A DNA stretch of 64,000 nucleotides from SKGN01 sp050948865 (GTDB lineage: Bacteria; Bacillota_I; Bacilli_A; RF39; UBA660), in the NCBI GenBank assembly GCA_050948865.1, contig JBMNEQ010000002.1, positions 124,001 to 188,000 on the forward strand, in the 5' to 3' direction. The notes beneath the pieces are model-generated. The model ran no database searches, was not told where the DNA came from, and saw nothing but the letters and a program-made list of their open reading frames with translations. Positions 34,944 through 43,167 of the stretch are shown one piece after another. The position numbers and the translations under genes are program-made. Positions within the stretch are counted from its first letter, which is position 1; each line of letters opens with the position of its first letter.

Positions 34944-35781
34944 AAATTTAGATGGTTTAAAATTAAGTTTAAAACTAAAAGAAAAATATTTAAAAATAAT
35001 TAAAGATTTACCATCTAAACCTAAATTAGTAGTTATTCAAATAGGAAATGATCAAGCGAGTAATATTTATATTAATAATAAAAAAAGGATTTGTGAAGAT
35101 TTAAAACTAGGTTTTGAACATCTAAGATATTCTTCTTCTGTTAAAGAAGAAGAAATAGAAAAAAAAATAAAAGCTTTAAATAATGATGATAAAGTAGATG
35201 GCATTATGATTCAATTACCTCTACCTTCAAAATTTAATTCTTCTTTCTTAATTAATTTAATAAATCCTTTAAAAGATGTCGATGGATTAACTTCTACTAA
35301 TATGGGGAATTTAGTGAATAATATACCATTTAATGTTTCTTGCACAGCTCTTGGGATTATGGAAATTTTAAAAGAGTATAATGTTTCTCTTTTTGGAAAA
35401 GAAGTCGTAATAGTTGGGCGGAGTATACTAATTGGTAAACCTTTGATTCATCTTTTATTAAATGAAGATGCGACAATTACTGTTTGTCATTCAAAAACAA
35501 AGGATTTAATAAAACATACTAAGAAAGCTGATATTTTAATAGTTGCTGTTGGAAAACCAAAGTTTATAAAAAAGGAAATGATTAAAAAGGAAGCTATTTT
35601 AATTGATGTTGGAATCAATAGAAGTAAGGGTAAAATAGTAGGAGATATTGATTATTTAGATGTTTTTAAAAAATGTTCTTTTATTACTCCTGTTCCTAAG
35701 GGAGTTGGTCCCATGACAATTATGATGTTAATAAATAATTTACTTAATTCTTATTCTAAAATAAAAAAAGATAGTGATTAA
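34933..35781 (+). CDS. folD: Bifunctional methylenetetrahydrofolate dehydrogenase/cyclohydrolase
   Basis: A 282-residue enzyme that oxidises 5,10-methylene-THF to 10-formyl-THF. Signatures: VDGIMIQLPLPSKFN, VDGLTSTNMGNLV, VVIVGRSILIGKPL and the C-terminal FITPVPKGVGPMTI. The canonical YxxxK is present as IYINNKKR. ATG 34933 has AAGGAGA about 9 nt upstream, inside glyA. Its 3' end overlaps the convergent ATPase gene by 4 nt. Confidence 0.95.
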   Translation: MKNKNLDGLKLSLKLKEKYLKIIKDLPSKPKLVVIQIGNDQASNIYINNKKRICEDLKLGFEHLRYSSSVKEEEIEKKIKALNNDDKVDGIMIQLPLPSKFNSSFLINLINPLKDVDGLTSTNMGNLVNNIPFNVSCTALGIMEILKEYNVSLFGKEVVIVGRSILIGKPLIHLLLNEDATITVCHSKTKDLIKHTKKADILIVAVGKPKFIKKEMIKKEAILIDVGINRSKGKIVGDIDYLDVFKKCSFITPVPKGVGPMTIMMLINNLLNSYSKIKKDSD

Positions 35782-36734
35782 CTATCTTTAAATTTATTTA
35801 AATCAACATTTTCTTCTTCTAAAAAATTATGAAATTGTTTTTGAAAGGCTATTTTTTCTTTTTTTAAAACATCGGGATATATTTTATCAAAAGAAGAGAT
35901 AGCTTCATAAATATGTTTAAAGGTAACTTTATCTTGATTGTCAAAAATGGCAAAAGCAAAAGCTTTTATAAGCAAAGTAAAAGAAATATCTGGATATTTT
36001 GATGTTGCTTCAAATAATCTTTTATATTCAGAAGTCATATTAACAATAAATTTAATTATAAGTTTAAGAACAAAAGGAGAATAATCTAATTTAGCTCCTG
36101 TTTGAACTTCTATTTTGGGAAGACTTCCGATTAATATTTTAACTGTTGTTTCTTGATCAGGTTCTTCAATTTCAATTTTTTCAAAACGTCTTAAAAAAGC
36201 TCGGTCTTTAACTAAATAAAAATCAAATTCCTCAGTAGTTGTTGCTCCAATGATTTTAATGGAACCACGATCCAAACCTGTTTTTAACATATTAGCAAAA
36301 TCAATTGAGTTATTCGCACTCGCTCCAATTAAAGTATGAATTTCATCAATAAATAAAATAACATTTTCTTTAGTTTTCAATTCTTCGACTAAAGTTTGAA
36401 TTTTAGTTTCTGTATTTCCATCTTGACTAGTAGTACCTAATAAAGCCGAAATATTAATTTTTATTATTTGATATTTTTTTAATACATTAGGAACTGTTCC
36501 TTGTTGAATTTGGTAAGCTAAACCTTCAACTAGAGCTGTTTTACCAACTCCAGGTTTACCAACTAAGATTGCTGATTTTTCTGGGATTAATAAAGCTAGA
36601 ATCATTTTTTTAATCTCTTCATCTCTTTCAATAGCAGGATTAGTTATATATTTTCTATCTAGTAAATTTTCTCCATAACGAGTTAAAATAACATCTTCAT
36701 TATTATCAAATTCTAATATTTCAATTTTTTCCAT
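35778..36734 (-). CDS. Stand-alone AAA+ ATPase resembling the first ATPase module (D1) of ClpB/ClpC
   Basis: The 318-residue protein starts with LLDRKYITNPAIERDEEIKK, as at the N-terminus of a Clp D1 module. Walker A GKPGVGKT is at 59-66, Walker B VILFIDE at 125-131, sensor IIGATTTEEF at ~161-170 and a candidate arginine finger in RAFLRRFEKI at ~178-187. The small C-terminal lid (EATSKYPDISFTLLIKAFAF) follows. The Clp N-domain and second ATPase module are absent. It lies alone on the minus strand with GGGGAAG upstream. Partner and function are unknown; no ClpP-binding loop is visible. Confidence 0.75.
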   Translation of the reverse strand: MEKIEILEFDNNEDVILTRYGENLLDRKYITNPAIERDEEIKKMILALLIPEKSAILVGKPGVGKTALVEGLAYQIQQGTVPNVLKKYQIIKINISALLGTTSQDGNTETKIQTLVEELKTKENVILFIDEIHTLIGASANNSIDFANMLKTGLDRGSIKIIGATTTEEFDFYLVKDRAFLRRFEKIEIEEPDQETTVKILIGSLPKIEVQTGAKLDYSPFVLKLIIKFIVNMTSEYKRLFEATSKYPDISFTLLIKAFAFAIFDNQDKVTFKHIYEAISSFDKIYPDVLKKEKIAFQKQFHNFLEEENVDLNKFKDS

Positions 36735-36883
36735 TGTATCTTCCCCTTATTCATCTTAAATTATTATATCATGGAAATTTACAGATATAAACCAAATTTT
36801 TTGGAGTGTCAATCACTAGACATCTTCTCTAGTAAAAAAAGTCAAGGTTCGCTATAATAAAGTTTAAAGTAGGGGTGTAATTA

Positions 36884-37588
36884 ATGCCTAGATATTTTGC
36901 TTTAGATGAAAATTTAACCTTATCAAAAGAGGATATTCATCATATAGTTAAAGTTAGACGAATGAAAATGGGGGATTTAATTACTATTGTTTATAATAAA
37001 GAAGTTTATCTTTGTCAATTAAAAGACATAATGAAAAATCATTTAGAATTATTGGTTATTAAAAAAGAACAAGAAGAAGAATTAGATCTTAAAATAACAA
37101 TTGGGATGGCTTTATTAAAAGAAAGTAAATTTGATTTGGTTTTACAAAAAGGAACAGAATTAGGAGCAACGGCTTTTTTACCATTAAAAACAGTAAGATC
37201 AATTGATATTTCTTTTGATAAAAAGAGTAAAAAAAGGGAAAGATGGTCGCGGATTTGTCAGGAAGCTTCTAAACAATCAAAGAGAATAAATGTGCCCCTG
37301 GTATTTCCAATAATAAACTTAACGGAGATAAATGAAAAAGAATATGATTTAAAAATACTTTGTAGTCTTCAAGAGAAAGAACTAAATATTAAACAGTTAT
37401 TACAAAAAAGTAAAAATTATGATAAAATAATAGTGATTATTGGTCCTGAAGGTGGTTTAACTAAAGAAGAGGAACAAATTTTAGTAGATAAAGGTTTTAT
37501 TAAGGTTTCTTTAGGAAGCAGGGTTCTTCGAACAGAAACAACCCCAATTTTTATTTTAAGTATTTTAAATTATGAATTTATGAGGTGA
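36884..37588 (+). CDS. rsmE: 16S rRNA (uracil-1498-N3)-methyltransferase
   Basis: A 234-residue SPOUT methyltransferase. Signatures: the N-terminal PUA-like HHIVKVRRMKMGD, FDLVLQKGTELGA, RWSRICQEASKQSKR and the knot IIGPEGGLTKEEE with SLGSRVLRTETTP. TATAAT at 36853-36858 gives a nearby promoter. In Bacillus it follows dnaJ and prmA; here it keeps the neighbourhood with mtaB but prmA is not present. Confidence 0.95.
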   Translation: MPRYFALDENLTLSKEDIHHIVKVRRMKMGDLITIVYNKEVYLCQLKDIMKNHLELLVIKKEQEEELDLKITIGMALLKESKFDLVLQKGTELGATAFLPLKTVRSIDISFDKKSKKRERWSRICQEASKQSKRINVPLVFPIINLTEINEKEYDLKILCSLQEKELNIKQLLQKSKNYDKIIVIIGPEGGLTKEEEQILVDKGFIKVSLGSRVLRTETTPIFILSILNYEFMR

Positions 37589-37591
37589 AGT

Positions 37592-38308
37592 ATGATAATT
37601 TTAAATAATTTTTTAAGTAAGATAGCAGATAATTTTCATCATTATTATGAAAATTTAACTGATGAAAGCAAATTAATTCTTTTTATTATAATTATTTTAC
37701 TTTTTATTTCAGTAATAATTTTAATTATGTTATTAGAAAAAAAGAATTTAAAAGTTATGAAAATAACTCCAAAAGAAATCTTACCAAAAGAAGAAAAAAA
37801 GATTTCTCCTGAGTTTAAAATAGATGTGGAAAATGAAAAAACGAGAAATTTAAAAGAAATAACGGATAAAATAAAAGAGGATATTGATAATAAAAATATA
37901 AATTTAACTAATTTTGAACAAGAACAAGAAGAAACTTCAATTATAAGTTATGATGAACTTTTAAAAGCTGTAGGCCAAAAAGAAACAAATCCTAATGAAG
38001 AGAAGTTTTCAATGTCTAATTTGGCAAGAAAAATTGAAGTTGATGAAGTTTTAGAAAAAGAATTAGAACCGAAGGTAACAGATTTAAAGTTTAAAAAATC
38101 AGCTTATATATCACCTATTTTTGGAATTCAAGACATAGAAAGTATAACTCAGGTAGATAATATAAGTATGGAAAAAGAAGATGAGAAGACAGAAGAAATT
38201 GAACTTTTATTTGAAGAAGATGAACAACCTTTAAAAGAGGAAACATCTTTTAATGAAGATGAACAATTTCTGTCATTTTTAAAAGAATTCAGGAGTAATT
38301 TAAATTAA
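37592..38308 (+). CDS. Membrane-anchored acidic protein with an ISPIFG motif, unknown function
   Basis: A 238-residue protein with one membrane helix (residues ~27-48), a long charged, probably disordered region, a KKSAYISPIFGIQD motif (~residues 169-182), an acidic linker and a C-terminal helix DEQFLSFLKEFRSN. The motif and layout match the protein at 17675. It starts 3 nt after rsmE. I infer a linear docking motif shared by two envelope-associated proteins; the partner is unknown. Confidence 0.68.
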   Translation: MIILNNFLSKIADNFHHYYENLTDESKLILFIIIILLFISVIILIMLLEKKNLKVMKITPKEILPKEEKKISPEFKIDVENEKTRNLKEITDKIKEDIDNKNINLTNFEQEQEETSIISYDELLKAVGQKETNPNEEKFSMSNLARKIEVDEVLEKELEPKVTDLKFKKSAYISPIFGIQDIESITQVDNISMEKEDEKTEEIELLFEEDEQPLKEETSFNEDEQFLSFLKEFRSNLN

Positions 38309-38332
38309 CCTCTTTTAGAGGTTTATTTTTTG
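38307..38332 (+). terminator. Terminator before mtaB
   Basis: AACCTCT (38307-38313) pairs with AGAGGTT (38317-38323), followed by a T-rich tract. Confidence 0.7.
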
Positions 38333-38341
38333 GAGGGGAAA

Positions 38342-39634
38342 ATGAAAGTTGCAGTTTATACATTAGGTTGTAAAGTTAATACTTATGAATCAGAATTTGT
38401 TCTAAGTTTATTTAAAGAAAAAGGATATAAAGTAGTTAGCTATAAGGAAGAAGCGGATATTTATATTATTAACACTTGTACCGTAACTAATCAAAGTGAT
38501 GTTAAAAGTAGAAAAATTATTAGGCAATTAATTCGTCATAAGAATCAAGGAATAGTTGTGGTAATGGGATGTTATGCTCAATTAAATAAAGAAGAAGTTG
38601 AAAAAATTAAAGGTGTTGATATAATTATAGGAACGAAAAATAGAAACAAAATAGTTGATTATGTAGAGAAGTTTTTAAAAACAAAGAAAGTAATTAATGC
38701 TGTTGATGATTTAGTTTCTAAGAAGTTTGAAGATATGAAGATTTCTAATTTTATTAATCAGACAAGAGCTTTTGTTAAAATCCAAGATGGTTGTTCTAAT
38801 TATTGTTCTTATTGTATTATTCCTTATGCAAGAGGACCTCTTCATTCAAAGAAAAAGGAAGTGGTAATAAAAGAAGTAAAAGATTTAGTTTTAAAAGGAT
38901 TTAAAGAGATTGTTTTAACAGGTATTAATATTGGAAAATATGGAATAGATTTAAAGGATTTAACTTTAACAAAATTGCTTCAAGAATTAGTAAAGATTCC
39001 TAAATTAAAAAGATTACGTATTTCTTCTATTGAAATTACAGAAATAACAGAAGAATTTTTATTGTTATTAGAGGAAACTAAAATAATTGTTGATCATTTT
39101 CATATTCCTTTACAATCAGGTAGTAATAGAATTTTAAAAGCAATGAACCGAAAATATGATGTCAATTATTATTATAATAAAATTACTGAGATAAGAAGAA
39201 TTAGACCTCATGTGGCCATTACAACTGATGTGATAGTAGGTTTTCCCGGAGAAACAAAAGAGGATTTTAAAGAAACAGAACAATTTATTCGAAAAGTTAA
39301 CTTTGCTTCTCTTCATGTTTTTCCATACTCTAAGAGAAAAGGAACTAAAGCTTCGCTTATGCTTAATCAGGTTAGTCCTTCAATTAAGAAAGAAAGAGCT
39401 TTAATTTTAAGAAGTTTATCAAAAGAATTAGAATATAACTATAGAAAAGGATTTCTTCACCAAGAATTGGAGGTTCTTTTTGAACAAGAAAAAGATGGTT
39501 ATTTAATAGGTCATGCGGCTAATTATATATTAATAAAGGTAAAGTCTTCCAAAAGTGAAATAGGGAATTTGAAAAAGATTATCTTAAATAAAATTGATGA
39601 TCCTTATTGTCTAGGTTTTTTTCTAGATTTGTAA
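38342..39634 (+). CDS. mtaB: tRNA (N6-threonylcarbamoyladenosine-37) methylthiotransferase MtaB
   Basis: A 430-residue radical SAM enzyme making ms2t6A37 in tRNA. The N-terminal Fe-S domain has VAVYTLGCKVNTYES, INTCTVTNQSD and MGCYAQ cysteines; the radical SAM cluster motif is CSNYCSYC. TRAM-like C-terminus. KVNTYES and neighbour rsmE favour MtaB over MiaB or RimO. ATG 38342 has GGAGGGG upstream; an in-frame TTG at 38330 would lie before the RBS. Confidence 0.93.
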   Translation: MKVAVYTLGCKVNTYESEFVLSLFKEKGYKVVSYKEEADIYIINTCTVTNQSDVKSRKIIRQLIRHKNQGIVVVMGCYAQLNKEEVEKIKGVDIIIGTKNRNKIVDYVEKFLKTKKVINAVDDLVSKKFEDMKISNFINQTRAFVKIQDGCSNYCSYCIIPYARGPLHSKKKEVVIKEVKDLVLKGFKEIVLTGINIGKYGIDLKDLTLTKLLQELVKIPKLKRLRISSIEITEITEEFLLLLEETKIIVDHFHIPLQSGSNRILKAMNRKYDVNYYYNKITEIRRIRPHVAITTDVIVGFPGETKEDFKETEQFIRKVNFASLHVFPYSKRKGTKASLMLNQVSPSIKKERALILRSLSKELEYNYRKGFLHQELEVLFEQEKDGYLIGHAANYILIKVKSSKSEIGNLKKIILNKIDDPYCLGFFLDL

Positions 39635-39662
39635 TATAATTGTTTTAAAGGAGGAAACTAAA

Positions 39663-40010
39663 GTGATTTTTTTAATAGGCGTTTTTCTAATTTTAATAAT
39701 ATCTCTTTTTTTAGTTATGAAAAATTTAAAAAGGATGTGGGGAAAATTAATAACATTAGGAATAATCTTACTAGTTTTTTATTTAGGAATGCTTTTTTTA
39801 GAGGTAAATAGAGTTTATTCTTTAAAAAAACCATTATTTGTGTTTTCTAGTCAATCATATCAATATAATGATTATAGTAAAGTTGTTTATAAAGGTTTCG
39901 GTTATAAAGTTGAAGTTAAGATGATTGAAAAGCAAAAAATAATATCAAGCGAACTATATTTATTAAAGAAAAAGATTGCTGTTTCAGCTGGTTTCGTAAC
40001 GAAAATTTGA
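39663..40010 (+). CDS. Small membrane protein, unknown function
   Basis: A 115-residue product with two hydrophobic segments (IFLIGVFLILIISLFLVM and LITLGIILLVFYLGMLFL) and a C-terminal soluble part (SSQSYQYNDYSKVVYKGFGYK). The start is GTG 39663 with AAAGGAGG upstream. It is 28 nt after mtaB, likely the same transcript. Not recognised. Confidence 0.6.
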   Translation: MIFLIGVFLILIISLFLVMKNLKRMWGKLITLGIILLVFYLGMLFLEVNRVYSLKKPLFVFSSQSYQYNDYSKVVYKGFGYKVEVKMIEKQKIISSELYLLKKKIAVSAGFVTKI

Positions 40011-40035
40011 CAACGTTCCCAAATTATGATAGAAT
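40007..40035 (+). promoter_or_regulatory. Promoter of the gene at 40089
   Basis: TTGACA (40007-40012), 17-nt spacer, TAGAAT (40030-40035). Confidence 0.7.
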
Positions 40036-40088
40036 ATATCTACCTTATGAGAATGGGGTATAAAATTTAAGGTAGGGGGTTGATTTTT

Positions 40089-40508
40089 ATGGTTAATCAT
40101 TATATTTTTGAGTATTTAAATGAAAATGAATTTAAGAAACTAGAAAAATCGGTCAAAAAATACAATATGGGGGCTTATAAGAAATTAATTTTTGAATTTT
40201 ATCCATCTTTAAAAAATGGTAAATTTTTAGGTAAATTAGTTTCTACTAATAGTAAAGAACAAATTGATACTTATGAATTAAAGCTTCCAACAACTGATAT
40301 GTTTTCTAAAGTTCATGGAGATATGATATTACATTATAGTGTTTATAAAAATAAAGGTATTATTTTATTAAATACTATTACTCCAGAAGATATTTTAGCA
40401 GAAGGTCATAAATCAGAACTAAATACTTATAAAGGTGTTATGGTTTCAAAAACTAATACTGAAAAAGATATGTTTAAGATTAATTTACTTAGAATGTTAG
40501 AGAGATAA
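40089..40508 (+). CDS. Cytoplasmic protein, unknown function
   Basis: A 139-residue soluble protein (NHYIFEYLNENEFKKLEKSV, YKKLIFEFYPSLKNGKFLG, then EGHKSELNTYKGVMVS). No membrane segment or signal. It has its own promoter and terminator, so it is an independent unit. ATG 40089 is preferred over an in-frame TTG because AGGGGG lies about 11 nt upstream. I do not recognise a family. Confidence 0.65.
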   Translation: MVNHYIFEYLNENEFKKLEKSVKKYNMGAYKKLIFEFYPSLKNGKFLGKLVSTNSKEQIDTYELKLPTTDMFSKVHGDMILHYSVYKNKGIILLNTITPEDILAEGHKSELNTYKGVMVSKTNTEKDMFKINLLRMLER

Positions 40509-40522
40509 AACTCTCTTTTTTT
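40499..40522 (+). terminator. Terminator of the gene at 40089
   Basis: AGAGAG (40499-40504) pairs with CTCTCT (40511-40516), followed by a T run. Confidence 0.75.
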
Positions 40523-40574
40523 ATATAAATTATATTGATTTCCTAATATTATTATGATATGCTATTAAAGCAAT

Positions 40575-40651
40575 GGACCCTTAGCTCAGTTGGTTAGAGC
40601 ATCCGGCTCATAACCGGACGGTCGTAGGTTCGAGTCCTACAGGGTCCACCA
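40575..40651 (+). tRNA. tRNA with anticodon CAT, probably tRNA-Ile2 (lysidine-modified)
   Basis: GGACCCT pairs with AGGGTCC, CCA is encoded and the loop is CTCATAA. The body (GGACC..TTAGCTCAGTTGGTTAGAGCA) closely resembles Bacillus tRNA-Ile(CAU), in which TilS converts C34 to lysidine to read AUA, rather than tRNA-Met. A promoter TTGATT-N17-TATGCT (40535-40563) precedes it. Confidence 0.8.
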
Positions 40652-40659
40652 TTAAATTT

Positions 40660-40686
40660 CGTATTTTAAATAAATACGTTTTTTTA
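40660..40686 (+). terminator. Terminator after the tRNA-Ile2-like gene
   Basis: CGTATTT (40660-40666) pairs with AAATACG (40672-40678), followed by a T run. Confidence 0.75.
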
Positions 40687-40699
40687 TGAGAAAAAATTA

Positions 40700-40728
40700 T
40701 TGTCAAAAGATAAGTTAATGTGTATAAT
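40700..40728 (+). promoter_or_regulatory. Promoter of tRNA-Leu(TAG)
   Basis: TTGTCA (40700-40705), 17-nt spacer, TATAAT (40723-40728) with TG extension. Confidence 0.7.
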
Positions 40729-40738
40729 TAATTAACAG

Positions 40739-40823
40739 GCGGGTGTGGCGGAATTGGTAGACGCGCTAGACTTAGAATCTAGTGGATTATTCCTTGGGGG
40801 TTCAAGTCCCTTCACCCGCACCA
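40739..40823 (+). tRNA. tRNA-Leu (anticodon TAG)
   Basis: GCGGGTG pairs with CACCCGC, CCA is encoded, stem CTAGA/TCTAG encloses loop CTTAGAA, giving TAG. A long variable arm supports leucine. Confidence 0.95.
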
Positions 40824-40835
40824 AAAGTTAAACAG

Positions 40836-40860
40836 AGTCTTATATTTAAGGCTTTTTTGT
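40836..40860 (+). terminator. Terminator after tRNA-Leu
   Basis: AGTCTTA (40836-40842) pairs with TAAGGCT (40847-40853, one G-U), followed by a T run. Confidence 0.7.
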
Positions 40861-40933
40861 GTGCTTAATATGGATATTTTAATAGATAGAGAAAAAATTA
40901 TTTATAATGTTATAATTTTAAAAGGAGGAAATT

Positions 40934-41161
40934 ATGAAAAAAATTAATAAAAAATATAATATACAACTAGGTTTAGCAATATTTTTAATTGTTGCACAAA
41001 TAATTAGTATATTGGGGTGTATTGAAAGTGGTAATAATTCGTTTTATTTTTTTGATAATATTTTTGAATTTATAGGTTATTATATCGTAGGTATTGTTGG
41101 TATTGTAACCTTAATAATTGAATTAAAAAAAAGAAAAAATAAAAAAGGACCAGGAAATTAA
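40934..41161 (+). CDS. Small two-span membrane protein, unknown function
   Basis: A 75-residue product with two membrane helices (LGLAIFLIVAQIISILGCI and YYIVGIVGIVTLIIEL) and basic ends. AAAGGAGG precedes the ATG at ideal spacing, supporting a real gene. A small hairpin (ACCAG/CTGGT) overlaps the stop. The 240 bp that follow hold no gene I can support. Confidence 0.6.
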   Translation: MKKINKKYNIQLGLAIFLIVAQIISILGCIESGNNSFYFFDNIFEFIGYYIVGIVGIVTLIIELKKRKNKKGPGN

Positions 41162-41401
41162 TTCTGGTTTTCTAATGTTAACATATAAAACATTAACTCT
41201 TTATCAGTTATTTCAAACATTTTATCATTTTTTATTTTATAATACGAGGTGTATTTGTATATCCCTTTTTTAAAATAAAAAAACTAGGTTTTTATGCTTA
41301 GAATATTTTTAATTAAATGTTAAATTAAATTGCGTAATTTCCAAGGGAATTAGATATTATAAAAATTAATAATAAGATATAATTATATTGAGGTGATAAA
41401 A

Positions 41402-41980
41402 GTGGGTTTAGGGAATAAGATTTTAGAGTTGAGAAAAAAGAAAGGATATTCTCAAGAAGAATTAGCTGAGAAATTATCTATTACCAGACAAACAATTAGT
41501 AAATGGGAATTAGATGAAACAAGTCCTGATATAAAACAAGCTAAAGAATTATCAAAGATATTTAATATTAGTTTAGATGATTTACTTGAAAATGATGTTA
41601 AAAATATACTAACAGAAAAAATTAGTAATACAGAAAGATTAGCAGGTTTAATTATTAATATTTTAAAATTTATCGGTATATTTATTCTTGTTGTGTTTTT
41701 ACTTGTTATAATTTCCATTTTTCTTTTTATGGCAGTTCGAACAGAAATGAGTAAAAAGAATTCCAAAGTTATGACGATAGAAACAATTATTTGTAATTTA
41801 GATAATCAATCTTATACTTTGGGAATTAAATATAATGAAAATAATGAAATAGTAGAAATAGGTGGAGATTTTTCTTTACAGAATCTTTTAGATTTAGAAC
41901 AATATAAATATGCTGATCAAGTTAAAGAGAATCTAAGTGAATATTTTAAAAGAAATGGTGGCGGTTGCAAAATTGAATAA
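41402..41980 (+). CDS. XRE-family transcriptional regulator with a membrane segment
   Basis: A 192-residue protein with an N-terminal Cro/C1 helix-turn-helix (LGNKILELRKKKGYSQEELAEKLSITRQTISKWE, recognition helix at ~25-37), a linker, one membrane helix (ILKFIGIFILVVFLLVIISIF) and an extracellular C-terminal domain. The layout suggests DNA binding coupled to a membrane or outside signal. GTG 41402 is preferred with GAGGTG 6 nt upstream; an in-frame GTG at 41393 overlaps that site. Target genes are unknown. Confidence 0.8.
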   Translation: MGLGNKILELRKKKGYSQEELAEKLSITRQTISKWELDETSPDIKQAKELSKIFNISLDDLLENDVKNILTEKISNTERLAGLIINILKFIGIFILVVFLLVIISIFLFMAVRTEMSKKNSKVMTIETIICNLDNQSYTLGIKYNENNEIVEIGGDFSLQNLLDLEQYKYADQVKENLSEYFKRNGGGCKIE

Positions 41981-42024
41981 GGATTAAAAATATTTTAAGT
42001 TAACTAAATTTCTAATTGAATAGA

Positions 42025-42065
42025 AAACCCCTTTTATGTTCAAGATATAACATAAGGGGGTTTTT
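42025..42065 (+). promoter_or_regulatory. Hairpin masking the sigG ribosome binding site
   Basis: AAACCCC--TTATGTT (42025-42040) pairs with AACATAA-GGGGG-TTT (42049-42063) around the 8-nt loop CAAGATAT. The 3' arm contains the AAGGGGG ribosome site, and the ATG follows at 42067. The T run after the stem also resembles a terminator. Either way the structure should restrain SigG synthesis. Confidence 0.75.
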
Positions 42066-42066
42066 A

Positions 42067-42843
42067 ATGGCTAGACATAAAGTAGAAATAAGTGGAGTTA
42101 ATACGGCAAAAATAAAGGTTTTAACTAATCAGGAAATGACTGATTTTTTTATTAGATTAAAAGATGGTGATATAACAGTTCGAGAAGAATTAGTTAATGG
42201 TAATTTAAAATTAGTTTTAAGTATTTTAAGAAAGTTTAATAATAGAACTGATAATATGGATGACTTATTTCAAATTGGTTGTATTGGTTTAATTAAAGCA
42301 ATTGATAATTTTGATTTAAGTCATAATGTAAGATTTTCTACTTATGCTGTTCCAATGATTGTTGGAGAGGTAAGAAGATATTTAAGAGATAATAATAGTA
42401 TTAGAATATCTCGTAGTTTAAAAGATTTAGCTTATAAAACTTTAAAATTAAAAGAAGAGTTAACTAATGTTTATGGTAAAGAACCTAGTTTAGAATTAAT
42501 TTGTCAAATTTTAGAAACAGATGAAATAGATATTATTATGGCTTTAGATGCTTTAAAGGAACCTATAAGTATGTTTGAACCTATCTATGATGATGGTGGA
42601 GATACTATATATTTAAGTGATCAGTTAAAAGATAAAAAAGAAGATGTTCGGACTTGGGATTTAAATATTATTTTAAAAGAAGCTATTGAGCAGTTAAAAG
42701 AAAAAGAAAAACAAATCTTAATAGAAAGATTTATTGTTGGGAAAACACAAATGGAGATTGCTAGTGAGATAGGAATTTCTCAAGCACAAGTTTCAAGATT
42801 AGAAAAGAATGCTCTTAATAATATAAAAAATTTAGTTAAATAA
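42067..42843 (+). CDS. sigG: RNA polymerase sporulation sigma factor SigG
   Basis: A 258-residue sigma-70 family factor for late forespore genes. The start MARHKVEISGVNT matches the SigG-specific N-terminus (Bacillus MSRNKVEICGVDT). Region 2 has LVNGNLKLVLSILRKF, DLFQIGCIGLIKAIDNFDLS and FSTYAVPMIVGEVRRYLRDN. Region 4 has EIASEIGISQAQVSRLEK. It is SigG rather than SigF because of the N-terminus and EPIYDDGGDTIYLSDQ segment. It is followed by a YlmC-like gene, cotE and spoVT. Translation is probably restrained by the leader hairpin. Confidence 0.96.
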   Translation: MARHKVEISGVNTAKIKVLTNQEMTDFFIRLKDGDITVREELVNGNLKLVLSILRKFNNRTDNMDDLFQIGCIGLIKAIDNFDLSHNVRFSTYAVPMIVGEVRRYLRDNNSIRISRSLKDLAYKTLKLKEELTNVYGKEPSLELICQILETDEIDIIMALDALKEPISMFEPIYDDGGDTIYLSDQLKDKKEDVRTWDLNIILKEAIEQLKEKEKQILIERFIVGKTQMEIASEIGISQAQVSRLEKNALNNIKNLVK

Positions 42844-42876
42844 AAAATATTTTCATATAATTGTAATGGTGGTAGT

Positions 42877-43110
42877 ATGCGTTTATCAGATTTACAAAAT
42901 AAAGATATTATTAGTGTTGCTGATGGAAGAAAGATTGGTAATATTATTGATGTTAAAATAGAAGAAAAAACAGGTCAAATAACTTCTTTATTAATAGAAC
43001 CAAATCGTTTCTTTTTAAAATTTTTTAGTTTAAGAGAAGAATTTGAAATATATTGGTCAGATATTGAAAAGATAGGAGAAGATGTAATTTTAATTCGGGT
43101 TAATTTATAA
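42877..43110 (+). CDS. YlmC/YmxH-family PRC-barrel sporulation protein
   Basis: A 77-residue PRC-barrel protein (MRLSDLQNKDIISVADGRKIGNIID..., then KTGQITSLLIEP and IYWSDIEKIGEDVILIRV). The YlmC/YmxH family is common in spore-formers and its function is not established. It lies 33 nt after sigG, as ylmC-type genes often lie near sigma-factor loci in Bacilli. GGTGGTA precedes the ATG. Confidence 0.88.
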   Translation: MRLSDLQNKDIISVADGRKIGNIIDVKIEEKTGQITSLLIEPNRFFLKFFSLREEFEIYWSDIEKIGEDVILIRVNL

Positions 43111-43167
43111 TGCTTTTTAGGCACTTTTTTTATTTTAGAGCATAAATTAAATTGAGGAGGGATAGTT

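Noticed and set aside
36815..36833. ACTAGA/TCTAGT hairpin upstream of rsmE as a terminator
   Set aside because: It is followed by A residues on the plus strand, and lies upstream of, not after, the minus-strand ATPase gene.
41162..41392. Small ORF on the minus strand (about 19 codons, starting MFEITDKEL)
   Set aside because: Too short, no RBS, and it overlaps the end of the upstream gene's terminator.
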